Below, one piece after another: positions 15,086 through 24,164 of a DNA stretch of 64,000 nucleotides. The DNA is from Halobacteroides halobius DSM 5150 (GTDB lineage: Bacteria; Bacillota; Halanaerobiia; Halobacteroidales; Halobacteroidaceae): the NCBI RefSeq assembly GCF_000328625.1, contig NC_019978.1:620001-684000 (forward strand). Reading direction: 5' to 3'. The notes under the pieces are model-generated. The model had not been told where the DNA came from, did no database searches, and worked only from the letters and a program-made list of their open reading frames with translations. Each line of letters starts with the position of its first letter. Within the stretch, counting starts at the first letter, position 1. Position numbers and translations under genes: made by a program.

Positions 15086-16400
15086 ATTATGGAATATTGA
15101 TAATTTATTAGATACAGTAGAGCAAACATCTTTAATCAAAAGATTTGGTAAGGTTAAGCAGGTAGTAGGCTTAACTATTGAGTCACAAGGGCCAACAGTA
15201 CAATTAGGTGAATTATGTTTGATCGAAACTAATTCTAATTCAGAAATGATTAAAGCTGAAGTTGTAGGTTTTAAGGATACTAGTGTATTATTAATGCCTT
15301 TAGGAGATATGAAAGGAATTGGCCCTGGTTGTAAAGTCTTTGCTACTGGTGAATCATTACAGATTGAGGTCAGTGATGAATTATTAGGGACAGTATTAGA
15401 TGGTTTAGGCCACCCTGTTTCAGAAGAGAAGTTAGATGTTACAGGAGAGAAGTATCCTGTCGATAATGATCCGCCTGATCCTTTAGCAAGACAAAGAATT
15501 AGCGAACCATTATCCTTAGGAGTAAGAAGTTTAGATGGATTATTAACTTGTGGCAAAGGCCAAAGAATGGGTATTTTTGCTGGAAGTGGTGTTGGTAAGA
15601 GTACTTTATTAGGTATGATAGCTCGTAATACTGATGCTGATATTAATGTAATTGCTCTGATAGGTGAGCGAGGTAGAGAGGTACGAGAGTTTATTGAAGA
15701 AAGCCTTGGCCCAGAAGGTTTAAAGAAATCTGTAGTAATAGTAGCAACTTCTGACCAGCCAGCTTTAGTACGTTTAAAAGGTGCTATGGTAGCAACTAGT
15801 ATAGCTGAATATTTTCGTGATCAAGGTAATGATGTAATGTTAATGATGGATTCTGTAACACGTTTTGCAATGGCTCAACGAGAAGTAGGTTTAGCAGTTG
15901 GTGAGCCACCTGCTACTAGAGGATATACTCCTTCTGTATTTGCTTTATTACCTAAATTATTGGAAAGATCAGGGGCAGGAGAAGTAGGAACAATCACGGG
16001 CTTATATACTGTGTTAGTAGAAGGTGATGATATGAATGAACCAATTGCTGATGCTGTGCGAGGAATTTTAGATGGACATATTGTATTATCTAGGGATTTA
16101 GCAGCCCAAAATCATTATCCAGCAATAGATATTTTAGAGAGTGTAAGCAGGGTAATGGATGAGATTGCAAGTGCAGAACATAAAGAAGCAGCTGGAAAAT
16201 TAAGAGAAGTATTAGCTACCTATGAAGAGTCTAAAGATTTAGTTAATCTTGGTGTTTATGAGGCAGGAAGTGACCCTCAATTAGATTATGCTTTAGATAA
16301 ATTAGAAGCAGTTAATAATTTTTTACAGCAAGGAGTTAAGGAGACAAATAGTTACCAAGAGACAGTAAATTGGCTAACTAAAATTTTTGCTGGAGAGTGA
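15078..16400 (+). CDS. fliI: Flagellum-specific ATPase FliI
   Basis: 440 aa from GTG 15078, chosen because it gives the usual length and overlaps the fliH stop (GTGACTAA) with a GGGAGA SD. A TTG 30 bases earlier is possible. F1-beta-like: Walker A GSGVGKST near 168, GERGREVREFIEESLG, Walker B VMLMMDSVTRFAMAQRE, and GEPPATRGYTPSVFALLPKL. It hydrolyses ATP to unfold and hand over type III export substrates as a FliH-bound hexamer. Confidence 0.97.
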   Translation: MTKLWNIDNLLDTVEQTSLIKRFGKVKQVVGLTIESQGPTVQLGELCLIETNSNSEMIKAEVVGFKDTSVLLMPLGDMKGIGPGCKVFATGESLQIEVSDELLGTVLDGLGHPVSEEKLDVTGEKYPVDNDPPDPLARQRISEPLSLGVRSLDGLLTCGKGQRMGIFAGSGVGKSTLLGMIARNTDADINVIALIGERGREVREFIEESLGPEGLKKSVVIVATSDQPALVRLKGAMVATSIAEYFRDQGNDVMLMMDSVTRFAMAQREVGLAVGEPPATRGYTPSVFALLPKLLERSGAGEVGTITGLYTVLVEGDDMNEPIADAVRGILDGHIVLSRDLAAQNHYPAIDILESVSRVMDEIASAEHKEAAGKLREVLATYEESKDLVNLGVYEAGSDPQLDYALDKLEAVNNFLQQGVKETNSYQETVNWLTKIFAGE

Positions 16401-16405
16401 TATGA

Positions 16406-16855
16406 GTGAAGGAGTTTGAATTTAGGCTACAATCTTTGTTAGATTTAAGAGAGCAAGAGGAACAGCTTCTCCAAAAAAAATTATTTGAAATAAAACAGAA
16501 GTATAATCAAGTAAAAGAAGAGATTAAAAGGTTAGCAGATAATAAAAAAGAGTGGCAAGAAAAAATAGAAGTTAAAACTCAACAAGGGGTTAGAGCACAA
16601 AATTTACTTAGATATCGAAATTATATCGAATATTTAGAATCAGAAATTGAAGAACTAGAGCTTCAACTTGATCATTGGTCTCAAAAGTTAGATGAGTGCC
16701 AACAGAAGTTATTAGATAAAGTGAAGGAAAGAAAGACAGTATCCAAATTAAAAGAGAAAGAGTATGAAAAACACTGGCAAGAGCTTCTACAAAAAAGGCA
16801 GAAGATAAATGATGAAATAGCTAATAATAATTTTAATCATCAAAGTAGTTTCTAG
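16406..16855 (+). CDS. fliJ: Flagellar export protein FliJ
   Basis: 149 aa starting at GTG 16406 (KEFEFRLQSLLDLREQEEQ). It is nearly all coiled coil, with heavy E/K/Q content and the sequence RYRNYIEYLESEIEELE typical of FliJ. It sits inside the FliI ring and couples it to FlhA. It begins 5 bases after fliI, and the order fliI-fliJ is universal. The sequence is low in unique motifs, so position carries much of the call. Confidence 0.88.
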   Translation: MKEFEFRLQSLLDLREQEEQLLQKKLFEIKQKYNQVKEEIKRLADNKKEWQEKIEVKTQQGVRAQNLLRYRNYIEYLESEIEELELQLDHWSQKLDECQQKLLDKVKERKTVSKLKEKEYEKHWQELLQKRQKINDEIANNNFNHQSSF

Positions 16856-16877
16856 CTAGAACAGCAGGAGGGCTGAA

Positions 16878-17420
16878 ATGAAGAAGATTTTTTTCGCACT
16901 TATAATATTAATTGTATTAGCAGGTTTAACATTATACTTATTAGATTTTTTCAAAGTGTTTACTTTTGCCCAGTTACAGCAAGAGAGTTTAGAACAATTA
17001 GAAAAAATCCCTGCAGTTAAAGAATATATGGTTTCTAAGAAGAAAAATAATGAATTGCAGGACAATTTAGAGAAAGTTAGAATAAAATTAAGTGAAATGA
17101 AAGAAAAAAATAAACAATTATTAAACCAATTACAAAATAAGGAACAAGATATTAAGCAATTGCAGGGCCAAATTAAAGAATTAGAAAAAAGACTTAGGTC
17201 AGTTAAACAACAGCAAGAAGAATATACTAAAAAGATTGAAAGATTAGTAGGAATCTATAGTGAAATGGAACCTAGTAAAGCTGCTGATATACTACCTAAA
17301 CTAAAGACTACAGTCACTGTTGATATTTTAAAGCAGATAGACCAAGAAATAGCAGCTGAGATTCTAGGGGCGATGCCAACAGATATTGCTGTTAGTATTT
17401 CAAGTCAATTATCTGATTGA
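16878..17420 (+). CDS. MotE/YlxF-like flagellar protein (MgtE N-like domain)
   Basis: 180 aa. It has an N-terminal membrane helix (residues 3-22), then a long coiled coil (about 50-125), then an MgtE intracellular N-like domain: YSEMEPSKAADILPKL, IDQEIAAEILGAM, AVSISSQLSD. Same position and architecture as Bacillus YlxF and the MotE chaperone family, which in some bacteria stabilises the stator component MotC or assists motor assembly. The exact role here is unknown. SD CAGGAGGG, 22 bases after fliJ. Confidence 0.8.
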   Translation: MKKIFFALIILIVLAGLTLYLLDFFKVFTFAQLQQESLEQLEKIPAVKEYMVSKKKNNELQDNLEKVRIKLSEMKEKNKQLLNQLQNKEQDIKQLQGQIKELEKRLRSVKQQQEEYTKKIERLVGIYSEMEPSKAADILPKLKTTVTVDILKQIDQEIAAEILGAMPTDIAVSISSQLSD

Positions 17421-17440
17421 AAGGAGGTGAGATATAAAGT

Positions 17441-18706
17441 ATGGCAACAAGTCAAGTGGTTAATTTATCGAATTCTAGCGCTAATAGTCAAATAAAATCT
17501 AAGTCAACAGTCCAAAAAGGTGAAAGTAAACTTAAAGATATTTTTTCTTCCTCTTTAGAAGATAAGCTAAAATTAGCCTTAAAAGGAGAAGAAAAAAAGG
17601 AGAAGACAAGTCTGGAAGGCTTAGAAGGACTATTAAGCTTATTACAAAATTTATCTCCTAAATTAAAGCAGCAACTAGTGAAGGGTTCAGCAGACGAAAA
17701 CTTAATAAAGAATTTAACAAAACAGATAAAATCATTATTAAACAACTCAGCTTCTAAAAGTGGATTTAATAAATTACAACCTCAATTAAAATCATTACTA
17801 AAAGGAATGGAAGAAGTTGACCAAAAGTTTAAATTAAATGCTAATTCTAAGCATGAAGTTGTAAAAATAAAGAAGCTACTAACTAAATTGGCTGGTCAAA
17901 TAAGAGACGATAGTTTAAAGAAACAATCTAATGTAAGCCAAACTTCTTTAGGTGATGATATTAAGTTAGCTAAGGTTAAGTATCAAAATAGACAAGATAA
18001 TAAAGTAAAACAAAATAAGCAACGAGGAGCTCAAAATAGTAAGTCCCAATCAAATAACTCTAAATTATCTGTTAATAGTAAGCAAAAACAATCTCTTAAG
18101 CTACAAGATAATAATGTAAATATAACTAATAAGGGTCAAATTAATGTGGAGTCTGCTAAAGGACAATCTGATAATCAAGCTAATGTAGAGTTTGCTACTA
18201 ATCCTAAGCTAAATAAAACTCAATCTTTGCAAAGTAGTTCTAAGACTTCAACGAGCAAAGGAACAAACTTTAATAATATTTTGAAACAGATAACAGAGAA
18301 GACTAATATTTTTGCTAATAAGCAAGGAGAAAAAATTACTTTACAACTAAAGCCAGAATCTTTAGGTAGATTGCAGATAAAATTAGGCTATAAAGATGGA
18401 GCTATGACTGCTAGAATATTAGCTGAAAATAGTAATGTAAAAGAATTGTTAGATGCTAATTTAGCTAAACTAAAGTCTGCTTTAGAACAAAGAAATATGC
18501 AGGTAGATGATTTTAATGTTTTAATAGACCAAGAAGGGGAAGATTTAGGTCAGGGCCAATTTGGAAGCAGTGACCAAGAATTTGAGTTTCAGCAAGAGGA
18601 AGAAAGAGAAGAGTTTAATTTATCCTTAGAAAAATCAGACGAGATTGAGGGAGAAGATAATAAGGAAGAAACAATTAATGATGATACAGTTGATTATATG
18701 GTTTAA
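17441..18706 (+). CDS. fliK: Flagellar hook-length control protein FliK
   Basis: 421 aa. The N-terminal two thirds are low-complexity, rich in Asn, Gln, Ser and Lys, as expected for the FliK ruler region. The conserved C-terminal substrate-switch domain begins near residue 285: EKITLQLKPESLGRLQIKLG, then LAENSNVKELLDANLAKLKS and MQVDDFNVLIDQ. An acidic tail follows. It measures hook length and flips FlhB export specificity. SD AAAGGAGGTG, 20 bases after the MotE-like gene. Confidence 0.92.
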   Translation: MATSQVVNLSNSSANSQIKSKSTVQKGESKLKDIFSSSLEDKLKLALKGEEKKEKTSLEGLEGLLSLLQNLSPKLKQQLVKGSADENLIKNLTKQIKSLLNNSASKSGFNKLQPQLKSLLKGMEEVDQKFKLNANSKHEVVKIKKLLTKLAGQIRDDSLKKQSNVSQTSLGDDIKLAKVKYQNRQDNKVKQNKQRGAQNSKSQSNNSKLSVNSKQKQSLKLQDNNVNITNKGQINVESAKGQSDNQANVEFATNPKLNKTQSLQSSSKTSTSKGTNFNNILKQITEKTNIFANKQGEKITLQLKPESLGRLQIKLGYKDGAMTARILAENSNVKELLDANLAKLKSALEQRNMQVDDFNVLIDQEGEDLGQGQFGSSDQEFEFQQEEEREEFNLSLEKSDEIEGEDNKEETINDDTVDYMV

Positions 18707-18718
18707 AGGAGGGATAAG

Positions 18719-19129
18719 ATGGATTCAATTCAGGCGACGCAAAGTACTACTTTAACTCAACAGTCTACTTTACAACAGTCAGATTTAGGGAAAGATGAAT
18801 TTTTAAAATTATTAGTAACCCAGCTTCAGAATCAAAATCCTATGAATCCAATGAAAAATAAAGAATTTATGGGCCAAATGGCACAATTTAACTCTTTACA
18901 GCAGATGCAGAGTTTAAATACTACCATGTCTAAATTTATAAATTATCAACAGTTATCCCAGGCCGGAAATTTAGTAGGGAAGAAAGTAAAGGTTCTTGAT
19001 AGCCAAACAGGACAGACTATTACTGGAGAAGTCAAGAAGGTAAATGTAACTGATAGTGACCCTCAAATTACTGTTAATGGTAAGCGCTACTCAATGAATA
19101 GTATTCAGGAGGTATTAGCAAAGGAGTGA
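18719..19129 (+). CDS. flgD: Flagellar hook capping protein FlgD
   Basis: 136 aa. The N-terminal signature GKDEFLKLLVTQLQNQNPMN near 23-43 and PMKNKEFMGQMAQFNSLQQM are diagnostic. The C-terminal part is short, with no full FnIII-like capping domain, as in many Firmicutes. It guides FlgE polymerisation at the hook tip. SD AAAGGAGGG, 12 bases after fliK, 6 bases before the next gene. Confidence 0.95.
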   Translation: MDSIQATQSTTLTQQSTLQQSDLGKDEFLKLLVTQLQNQNPMNPMKNKEFMGQMAQFNSLQQMQSLNTTMSKFINYQQLSQAGNLVGKKVKVLDSQTGQTITGEVKKVNVTDSDPQITVNGKRYSMNSIQEVLAKE

Positions 19130-19135
19130 TTTAGT

Positions 19136-19504
19136 GTGACTAAGATTTATTCTAATCAACCATTAGTCTCTTCAACATTAAAATATAAGCAGTCAGATGT
19201 TGACTCGCAAAAAAGTTTTAAGGAAATATTGTCTAATAAGAAAGATAATAAATTACAATTTTCTAAACATGCTAAGATGAGATTGCAAAGTAGAGAATTA
19301 AATCTTAAACAAAATGATTTATCTAAGCTAGAAGAAGCAGTAGATAAAGCTAAAGAAAAAGGAGCTCAAGAATCTTTAGTGTTAGTTAGTGATAATGCTT
19401 ATATTGTGAGCATCGAAAATGATACAGTAATTACAGCTTTAGGTAAGGAAGATATGAAAGAAAATATAGTAACGAATATTGATAGTGCAATTATGATGAA
19501 GTGA
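19136..19504 (+). CDS. Flagellar operon protein of the TIGR02530 type
   Basis: 122 aa from GTG 19136. The conserved block FSKHAKMRLQSRELNLKQND followed by DKAKEKGAQESLVLVSDNAY and IVTNIDSAIMM matches a small family found between flgD and flgE in Firmicutes, often called 'flagellar operon protein'. No function is known; location suggests hook assembly. Its stop is followed by an unusual GC-richer spacer of 84 bases before flgE. Confidence 0.82.
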   Translation: MTKIYSNQPLVSSTLKYKQSDVDSQKSFKEILSNKKDNKLQFSKHAKMRLQSRELNLKQNDLSKLEEAVDKAKEKGAQESLVLVSDNAYIVSIENDTVITALGKEDMKENIVTNIDSAIMMK

Positions 19505-19588
19505 CTGGACCCAGTTTGGGAAGTCATCGGCTGTGGACTGAAAGAAGCAGCTAGAAGAACAATTGTAAATTAACAAGGAGGTTATATC
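19505..19588 (+). other. Unexplained structured spacer before flgE
   Basis: Most genes in this operon are separated by 0-30 bases; this spacer is 84. Its first 55 bases are clearly richer in G and C than neighbouring gaps. It holds a tight inverted repeat (ACTGG-AC-CCAGT, 19503-19514) and a second possible stem (GGCTG / CAGCT with one G-T pair). No ORF with SD and no riboswitch class that I recognise. The flgE SD (AAGGAGG) ends it. Confidence 0.35.
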
Positions 19589-20827
19589 ATGTTACGTTCT
19601 ATGTATTCAGGTGTTTCAGGATTAAAGGCTCATATGAGTAAGATGGATATTATCGGTAATAATATTGCTAATGTAAATACAACTGGTTATAAAGGTAGTA
19701 GGGCTACTTTTAAGTCAATGCTAAGTCAGACAATTCAAGGAGCTTCTGCTCCTCAAAACGGTCGGGGAGGTACCAACCCAATGCAGGTGGGGTTAGGTGT
19801 TTCTTTAGGTAGTATTGATAAGAATATGAGTCAGGGTAACCTAAAATCAACAGGACGCAGTTTGGATTTTGCTATTCAAGGTAATGGATTCTTTGTGCTT
19901 AGTGATGGGGCAAGTGACCTTTATACCAGAGCGGGAGCTATGAGTAGAGATAAAGAAGGTTATTTAGTTAATACAGTCAATGGTTATCGAGTGCAAGGTT
20001 GGATGGCCAACAAGCAAGGTCAGATTAGTACCAAAGGGGAGTTAGAGGATTTAACTTTAAAGCCATCTATTCCTGCTACAGCAACAGATAAAATAACTTA
20101 TAGTGGTAACTTAAATGCTAGTGCAGCTAATGGAACCACAAGAACTACCACCATTCCAGTTTATGATTCTCAAGGAAGTAAACATACAGTTGAAGTAGAG
20201 TTTGAAAAGACAGCAACTGCTAATGAGTGGGATTATACAGTAACAAGTGTTTCAGGTGCTACAATTGATGCTGGGAATACGGGAACTTTGACTTTTGATG
20301 CTAGTGGTAATTTAGATACTACTGCTGCAGCTTTTATTAATCCTGATTTAGAGATTACACCTAATAATGGAGCAGCTGCTGGTCAGACGATTAACTTAGA
20401 TTTTTCTCAGATAAATCAATTTGCAGGAGAGATGACTGCTGATGTAGATACAGTTAATGGTTCGCAAGCTGGCTCTTTAGAAGACTTTACGATTGGTCAA
20501 TCAGGTGTAATTACTGGTTTCTATGATAATGGACAACGACAAAGAATTGGTAAATTGGCTTTAGCTAATTTTAATAACCCAGCTGGATTAAGTCAAGAAG
20601 GGGATACAATGTTTAGACCTTCTAATAACTCTGGAGCAGCCAAAATTGGTGAAGCTAATAGTGGTGGATTTGGTGCTTTAAGTGCTGGTACTTTAGAGAT
20701 GTCTAATGTTGATTTGTCTCGTCAGTTTACTGAAATGATTACTGCTCAACGTGGTTTTCAGGCTAATTCTAAAGTGATTTCAACTTCTGATCAAATACTA
20801 CAGGAATTGGTTAATCTTAAAAGGTAA
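19589..20827 (+). CDS. flgE: Flagellar hook protein FlgE
   Basis: 412 aa. The N-terminus MLRSMYSGVSGLKAHMSKMD with GNNIANVNTTGYKGSRATFK is followed by FAIQGNGFFVLSDG and LYTRAGAMSRDKEGYLVN. A central variable beta-rich domain (about 150-300) comes next. The C-terminal hook signature reads GFGALSAGTLEMSNVDLSRQ plus FTEMITAQRGFQANSKVIS. It polymerises into the hook. SD AAGGAGG. In Bacillus the matching gene was long named flgG, so older labels may differ. Confidence 0.94.
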   Translation: MLRSMYSGVSGLKAHMSKMDIIGNNIANVNTTGYKGSRATFKSMLSQTIQGASAPQNGRGGTNPMQVGLGVSLGSIDKNMSQGNLKSTGRSLDFAIQGNGFFVLSDGASDLYTRAGAMSRDKEGYLVNTVNGYRVQGWMANKQGQISTKGELEDLTLKPSIPATATDKITYSGNLNASAANGTTRTTTIPVYDSQGSKHTVEVEFEKTATANEWDYTVTSVSGATIDAGNTGTLTFDASGNLDTTAAAFINPDLEITPNNGAAAGQTINLDFSQINQFAGEMTADVDTVNGSQAGSLEDFTIGQSGVITGFYDNGQRQRIGKLALANFNNPAGLSQEGDTMFRPSNNSGAAKIGEANSGGFGALSAGTLEMSNVDLSRQFTEMITAQRGFQANSKVISTSDQILQELVNLKR

Positions 20828-20833
20828 TTAATA

Positions 20834-20860
20834 CAGGGAAAGGGGAATTCCTCTTTCCTT
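20834..20860 (+). other. Short hairpin after flgE
   Basis: GGAAAGGGGAA / TTCCTCTTTCC forms an 11-bp stem with one G-T pair and almost no loop, followed by TTGTTTAT. It is terminator-like but with a weak T tract inside an operon; it may cause partial termination or protect mRNA ends after the highly expressed hook gene. Confidence 0.4.
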
Positions 20861-20888
20861 GTTTATATGCCACAAGGGGTGAGAGCTA

Positions 20889-21080
20889 ATGATTAAATTA
20901 ACCAGACTAAATGACTCTCAAATAGTAGTTAATGCTGAGTTAATTAAGACAATTGAAGCTACACCTGATACAGTAATTACTTTAACAACAGATCATCGTT
21001 TGATTGTTAAAGAAGATGTAGATCAGATAATTGATAAAGTAATTAATTTTAAACAACGGATTCACTTTAAGGTAGAATAG
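20889..21080 (+). CDS. flbD: Flagellar protein FlbD family
   Basis: 63 aa. MIKLTRLNDSQIVVNAELIK, then IEATPDTVITLTTDHRLIVK and DVDQIIDKVINFK, match the small FlbD/SwrD family. In B. subtilis SwrD raises flagellar power (torque), and the gene lies next to fliL/motAB-type genes. It is directly before motA with 15 bases between. SD AAGGGGTGAG. Length is typical. Confidence 0.88.
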   Translation: MIKLTRLNDSQIVVNAELIKTIEATPDTVITLTTDHRLIVKEDVDQIIDKVINFKQRIHFKVE

Positions 21081-21095
21081 AAATGGGGTGAAAGT

Positions 21096-21896
21096 ATGGA
21101 CTTGGATTTGGCATCGATTATAGGTTTGATTTTAGGAGTTGGATTAGTTTTATTAGGTATGTTCTTACAGGGACAAATGATAATATATGTTAGTGCCAGT
21201 TCAGCTCTGATTGTTATAGGAGGAACTTTAGGAGGAGTGGTACTAGCTTATTCTTTTAAGCATTTAAAAGATGCTTTTGCTGCTTTAAAAATTGCTTTTT
21301 CTAGTCAAGAGTATGAAGCAAGTGAAATCATATCTATCTTAGTTAGTTTTGCTGAAAAAGCTAGAAGAGAGGGTTTATTAGCTTTAGAAGAAGAGAGCAA
21401 TCAAATAGATGATGAATTTTTAAAAAAGGGAATTCAGTTAGTAGTAGATGGAACTGATCCTGAATTAGTTAAGAGTATTCTAAAGACAGAGCTTGATTTT
21501 ATGGAAGAACGGCATGGTATTAATTCAGGAGTCTTTAGTACAGCAGCTGAGTTGGCCCCTGCTTTTGGAATGATTGGTACTTTAATTGGTTTGATAGGGA
21601 TGTTAAGCCAACTAGAAAATCCTAGTCAATTAGGTGGAGGGATGGCTGTAGCTTTAATTACTACTTTCTATGGTTCAGTATTAGCTAATGTCTTTTTTGT
21701 TCCTATAGCTGAAAAACTAGCCGTAAAGAGTGAAGAAGAGATTTTGGTTAAAGAAGTGATGATTGAGGGGATTCTATCAATTCAAGCTGGAGAAAACCCA
21801 CGAATTGTAGAAGAAAAGTTAAAAGCCTTTCTAGCTCCAACTACTAGAACAGATATTGAAGAAGAAGAGGCGGTGAATGTAAATGCCGCGGGATAA
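21096..21896 (+). CDS. motA: Flagellar stator protein MotA
   Basis: 266 aa with four membrane helices: two near the N-terminus (residues 8-25 and 30-52) and two near 150-200 (LAPAFGMIGTLIGLIGML, MAVALITTFYGSVLANVFF). The cytoplasmic loop between them carries charged residues that meet FliG (EKARREGLLALEEE). It forms the ion-driven stator with MotB. Whether H+ or Na+ drives it cannot be decided from MotA; a halophile might use Na+. It overlaps the motB start by 14 bases. Confidence 0.94.
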   Translation: MDLDLASIIGLILGVGLVLLGMFLQGQMIIYVSASSALIVIGGTLGGVVLAYSFKHLKDAFAALKIAFSSQEYEASEIISILVSFAEKARREGLLALEEESNQIDDEFLKKGIQLVVDGTDPELVKSILKTELDFMEERHGINSGVFSTAAELAPAFGMIGTLIGLIGMLSQLENPSQLGGGMAVALITTFYGSVLANVFFVPIAEKLAVKSEEEILVKEVMIEGILSIQAGENPRIVEEKLKAFLAPTTRTDIEEEEAVNVNAAG

Positions 21897-22599
21897 AGAT
21901 GATAATGGAGCAGATTGGATGACTACTTATGCAGATATGGTTACTTTATTACTGGCCTTTTTTGTATTACTCTATTCTTTTTCTTCTATTAATGCTCAAA
22001 AGTTTAAAATGATGATAGAAGGTTTACAAGGGAAATTGGGTGTCTTAGAAGGTGGTAAGACTATTTCAGAATCTAAAATGATTAATGCAGGTTTGAATTC
22101 ACCTAGAATTAGTAATGAACTAAGTAATTTATACCGTCAAGTATCTAAATATATCAAAGAAAATAATTTGGAAAAAGATATTAATTTAAAGGTAGATGAA
22201 AGAGGGTTAACAATCAGATTTACAGGTCAAGTATTATTTGAATTAGGAGAGGCTAAGATTAAATCAGGTTCAAAGGATACTTTAAGTCAAATAGCTGCTT
22301 TTATTAAGAGTGTACCTAATGATGTAGTAATTGAGGGGCATACTGATAGTTTACCAATTAGTAATTCTGATTTTGCTTCTAATTGGGAGTTATCTACTAC
22401 TAGAGCTACTAATGTGATTAAATATTTTATAGAACAAAACAGTATTACTCCTAGCAGATTAGCTGCTGCAGGTTATTCAAAATATAAGCCTATAAGACCT
22501 AATAATAGCCCTCGTAATAGAGCTATGAATCGGAGGGTTGATGTAGTTATCTTAAGGATGGAAGAGGATAAGAAGAAGGAGGAAGTAATTAATGAGTGA
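21883..22599 (+). CDS. motB: Flagellar stator protein MotB
   Basis: 238 aa. A single N-terminal membrane helix carries the ion-binding Asp18 in TTYADMVTLLLAFFVLLYSF. The C-terminal OmpA-like peptidoglycan-binding domain has FELGEAKIKSGSKDTL, VIEGHTDSLPI, NWELSTTRATNVIKYF and NRAMNRRVDVVIL. It anchors the stator to the cell wall and forms the ion channel with MotA. Its start lies within the end of motA, and its end overlaps fliL by 8 bases. Confidence 0.95.
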   Translation: MPRDKDDNGADWMTTYADMVTLLLAFFVLLYSFSSINAQKFKMMIEGLQGKLGVLEGGKTISESKMINAGLNSPRISNELSNLYRQVSKYIKENNLEKDINLKVDERGLTIRFTGQVLFELGEAKIKSGSKDTLSQIAAFIKSVPNDVVIEGHTDSLPISNSDFASNWELSTTRATNVIKYFIEQNSITPSRLAAAGYSKYKPIRPNNSPRNRAMNRRVDVVILRMEEDKKKEEVINE

Positions 22600-23053
22600 T
22601 AATGAAAATAACGGTGGAGTTAATTATATTGTAATAGCTTTAATAGTCATTTTAGCAGTAGGATTAGCTATGGGAGGCTCTTATTTTATGCTGCTTAAAT
22701 TTGGTGGATTAAATGATGGTCAACAAGAAAAAACAGCTAAAACTACGGCTAAAAAGTTAGGGCCAACTACCAAATTAAATCAATTCTTAGTTAATTTATC
22801 TAATGGTAATCGGTTTATTAAAATAAATGTTGTCTTTGAAGTTAGTAATAAAGCAACAATTAAAGAGATTAAAGATCGTAATCCACAGATTAGGGATGCT
22901 ATTATATCAATACTAAGAACTAAATCATATAAAGAGATAACTTCTACTAGAGGAACTAGAAAATTAAGAACTGAAATTATGAATGATATTAATAAATTAT
23001 TACTGAAGGGTAAAATTACTAATGTTTTCTTTACTGAATTTGTTGTACAATAA
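22592..23053 (+). CDS. fliL: Flagellar basal body-associated protein FliL
   Basis: 153 aa. It has one N-terminal membrane helix (residues 11-35), a short Lys-rich linker, then the FliL domain (LNQFLVNLSNGNRFIKINVV, RNPQIRDAIISILRTKSYKE, LRTEIMNDINKLL, VFFTEFVVQ). It surrounds or supports the stator at the basal body. It overlaps motB by 8 bases and is followed by 100 very AT-rich bases before fliM. Confidence 0.94.
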   Translation: MSDNENNGGVNYIVIALIVILAVGLAMGGSYFMLLKFGGLNDGQQEKTAKTTAKKLGPTTKLNQFLVNLSNGNRFIKINVVFEVSNKATIKEIKDRNPQIRDAIISILRTKSYKEITSTRGTRKLRTEIMNDINKLLLKGKITNVFFTEFVVQ

Positions 23054-23153
23054 TATCTTATAAATTATAATTATAATATGTGTATTAATAAAATTTATAA
23101 TTATTAAGTTTAAGAATATAAATTTATTGGTTTACCAAGTAGGGGGTAGCTGT

Positions 23154-24164
23154 ATGTCATCAGATCGAGTTTTGACCCAAGATGAAATAGATGATTTATT
23201 AGAGGCTGTGTCTTCGGGGGAAGTAGAAACAAATGAGTTAAAAGAAAAAGAAGAACATAATGTTGAAGTATATGATTTTAAGCATCCTAACAAGCTATCT
23301 AAAGATCAGTTAAGAACGTTAAGGATGATTTATGAAGGTTTTGGCCGTTTAGTTAGTACTGCTATCTCGACTCAATTACGAACAATGGGTAAGATTGAGC
23401 TTGCTTCAATAGAACAGTTATCATATGATGAATTTATTCGTTCTTTACCTCAGCCTACAGTAATGTCTATCTGTGATTTTAACCCGTTTCATGGAGAATT
23501 TATTATTGAAATGAATCCTAGGGTAGCCTTTGCAATAGTAGAACGGACCTTTGGTGGAGCAGGTAATTTAGCAGATGGTGCTATTAGAGAATTTACTGAT
23601 ATTGAAGAGGTAGTACTAAAAAAAATAACCAAACGGTTTTTAGAGAGCCTTAGTGAAGCTTGGGAGAATGTTGCAGATTTAAGGCCTAGGTTAAAAGAAT
23701 TAGAATCAAATCCTCAGTTCACACAGATTGTACCAGGAAATGATATGGTTATTTTAGCAACTTTTAATACTCATATAGGTTCAACAGAAGGTTTAATTAA
23801 TATTTGTATTCCATATATTGTTTTAGAACCAATCGTTTCTAAGTTAAGTGCCCAGTATTGGTTTTCTGCTGCTAGAAACGAGTCAAATGAAGAGAGCCTA
23901 GATCAATTAAAAAAAGGATTAGGTAAGGCTCATTTACCTATTGAAGTTGAATTAGGAAGAACCAATATTAAAGTAGCAGAGTTATTAGAATTAAATGAAG
24001 GTGATGTTTTAAGATTAGATACTAAAGCAGATGAAGATTTAGTAATCAAAGTAAATGACAGACAAAAATTCACAGGGAAACCAGGAAAACTAGGAAGTAA
24101 ATTAGCAGCAGAGATTATTAATGCTATTTCTGAAGAGGAGTGGGAGGGAGAAAGTAATGGATAA
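23154..24164 (+). CDS. fliM: Flagellar motor switch protein FliM
   Basis: 336 aa from ATG 23154 (MSSDRVLTQDEIDDLLEAV), chosen over an upstream TTG at 23127 because AGGGGG sits 8 bases before it. The N-terminal peptide LTQDEIDDLLEAV is the CheY-P-binding segment. The middle CheC-like domain has RTFGGAGN. The C-terminal SpoA/FliN-like domain has VELGRTNIKVAELLELNEGD. It forms the C-ring wall. Although cheY is not adjacent, the CheY-binding peptide is intact, so a CheY should exist elsewhere. It overlaps fliY by 8 bases. Confidence 0.96.
   Translation: MSSDRVLTQDEIDDLLEAVSSGEVETNELKEKEEHNVEVYDFKHPNKLSKDQLRTLRMIYEGFGRLVSTAISTQLRTMGKIELASIEQLSYDEFIRSLPQPTVMSICDFNPFHGEFIIEMNPRVAFAIVERTFGGAGNLADGAIREFTDIEEVVLKKITKRFLESLSEAWENVADLRPRLKELESNPQFTQIVPGNDMVILATFNTHIGSTEGLINICIPYIVLEPIVSKLSAQYWFSAARNESNEESLDQLKKGLGKAHLPIEVELGRTNIKVAELLELNEGDVLRLDTKADEDLVIKVNDRQKFTGKPGKLGSKLAAEIINAISEEEWEGESNG

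Noticed and set aside
19505-19588. c-di-GMP or preQ1 riboswitch before flgE
   Set aside because: None of the conserved core bases of those classes can be placed here.
20834-20860. End of the flagellar operon at the hairpin after flgE
   Set aside because: The T tract is weak and flbD-motA-motB follow with tight spacing; kept only as a hairpin.
21883-22599. Deciding Na+ or H+ drive from the MotB membrane helix
   Set aside because: The residues following Asp18 do not settle the ion from memory; no claim made.
23054-23153. Internal promoter before fliM in the 100-base AT-rich gap
   Set aside because: Several TATAAT-like strings occur, as expected in such AT-rich DNA, but none has a -35 at proper spacing.
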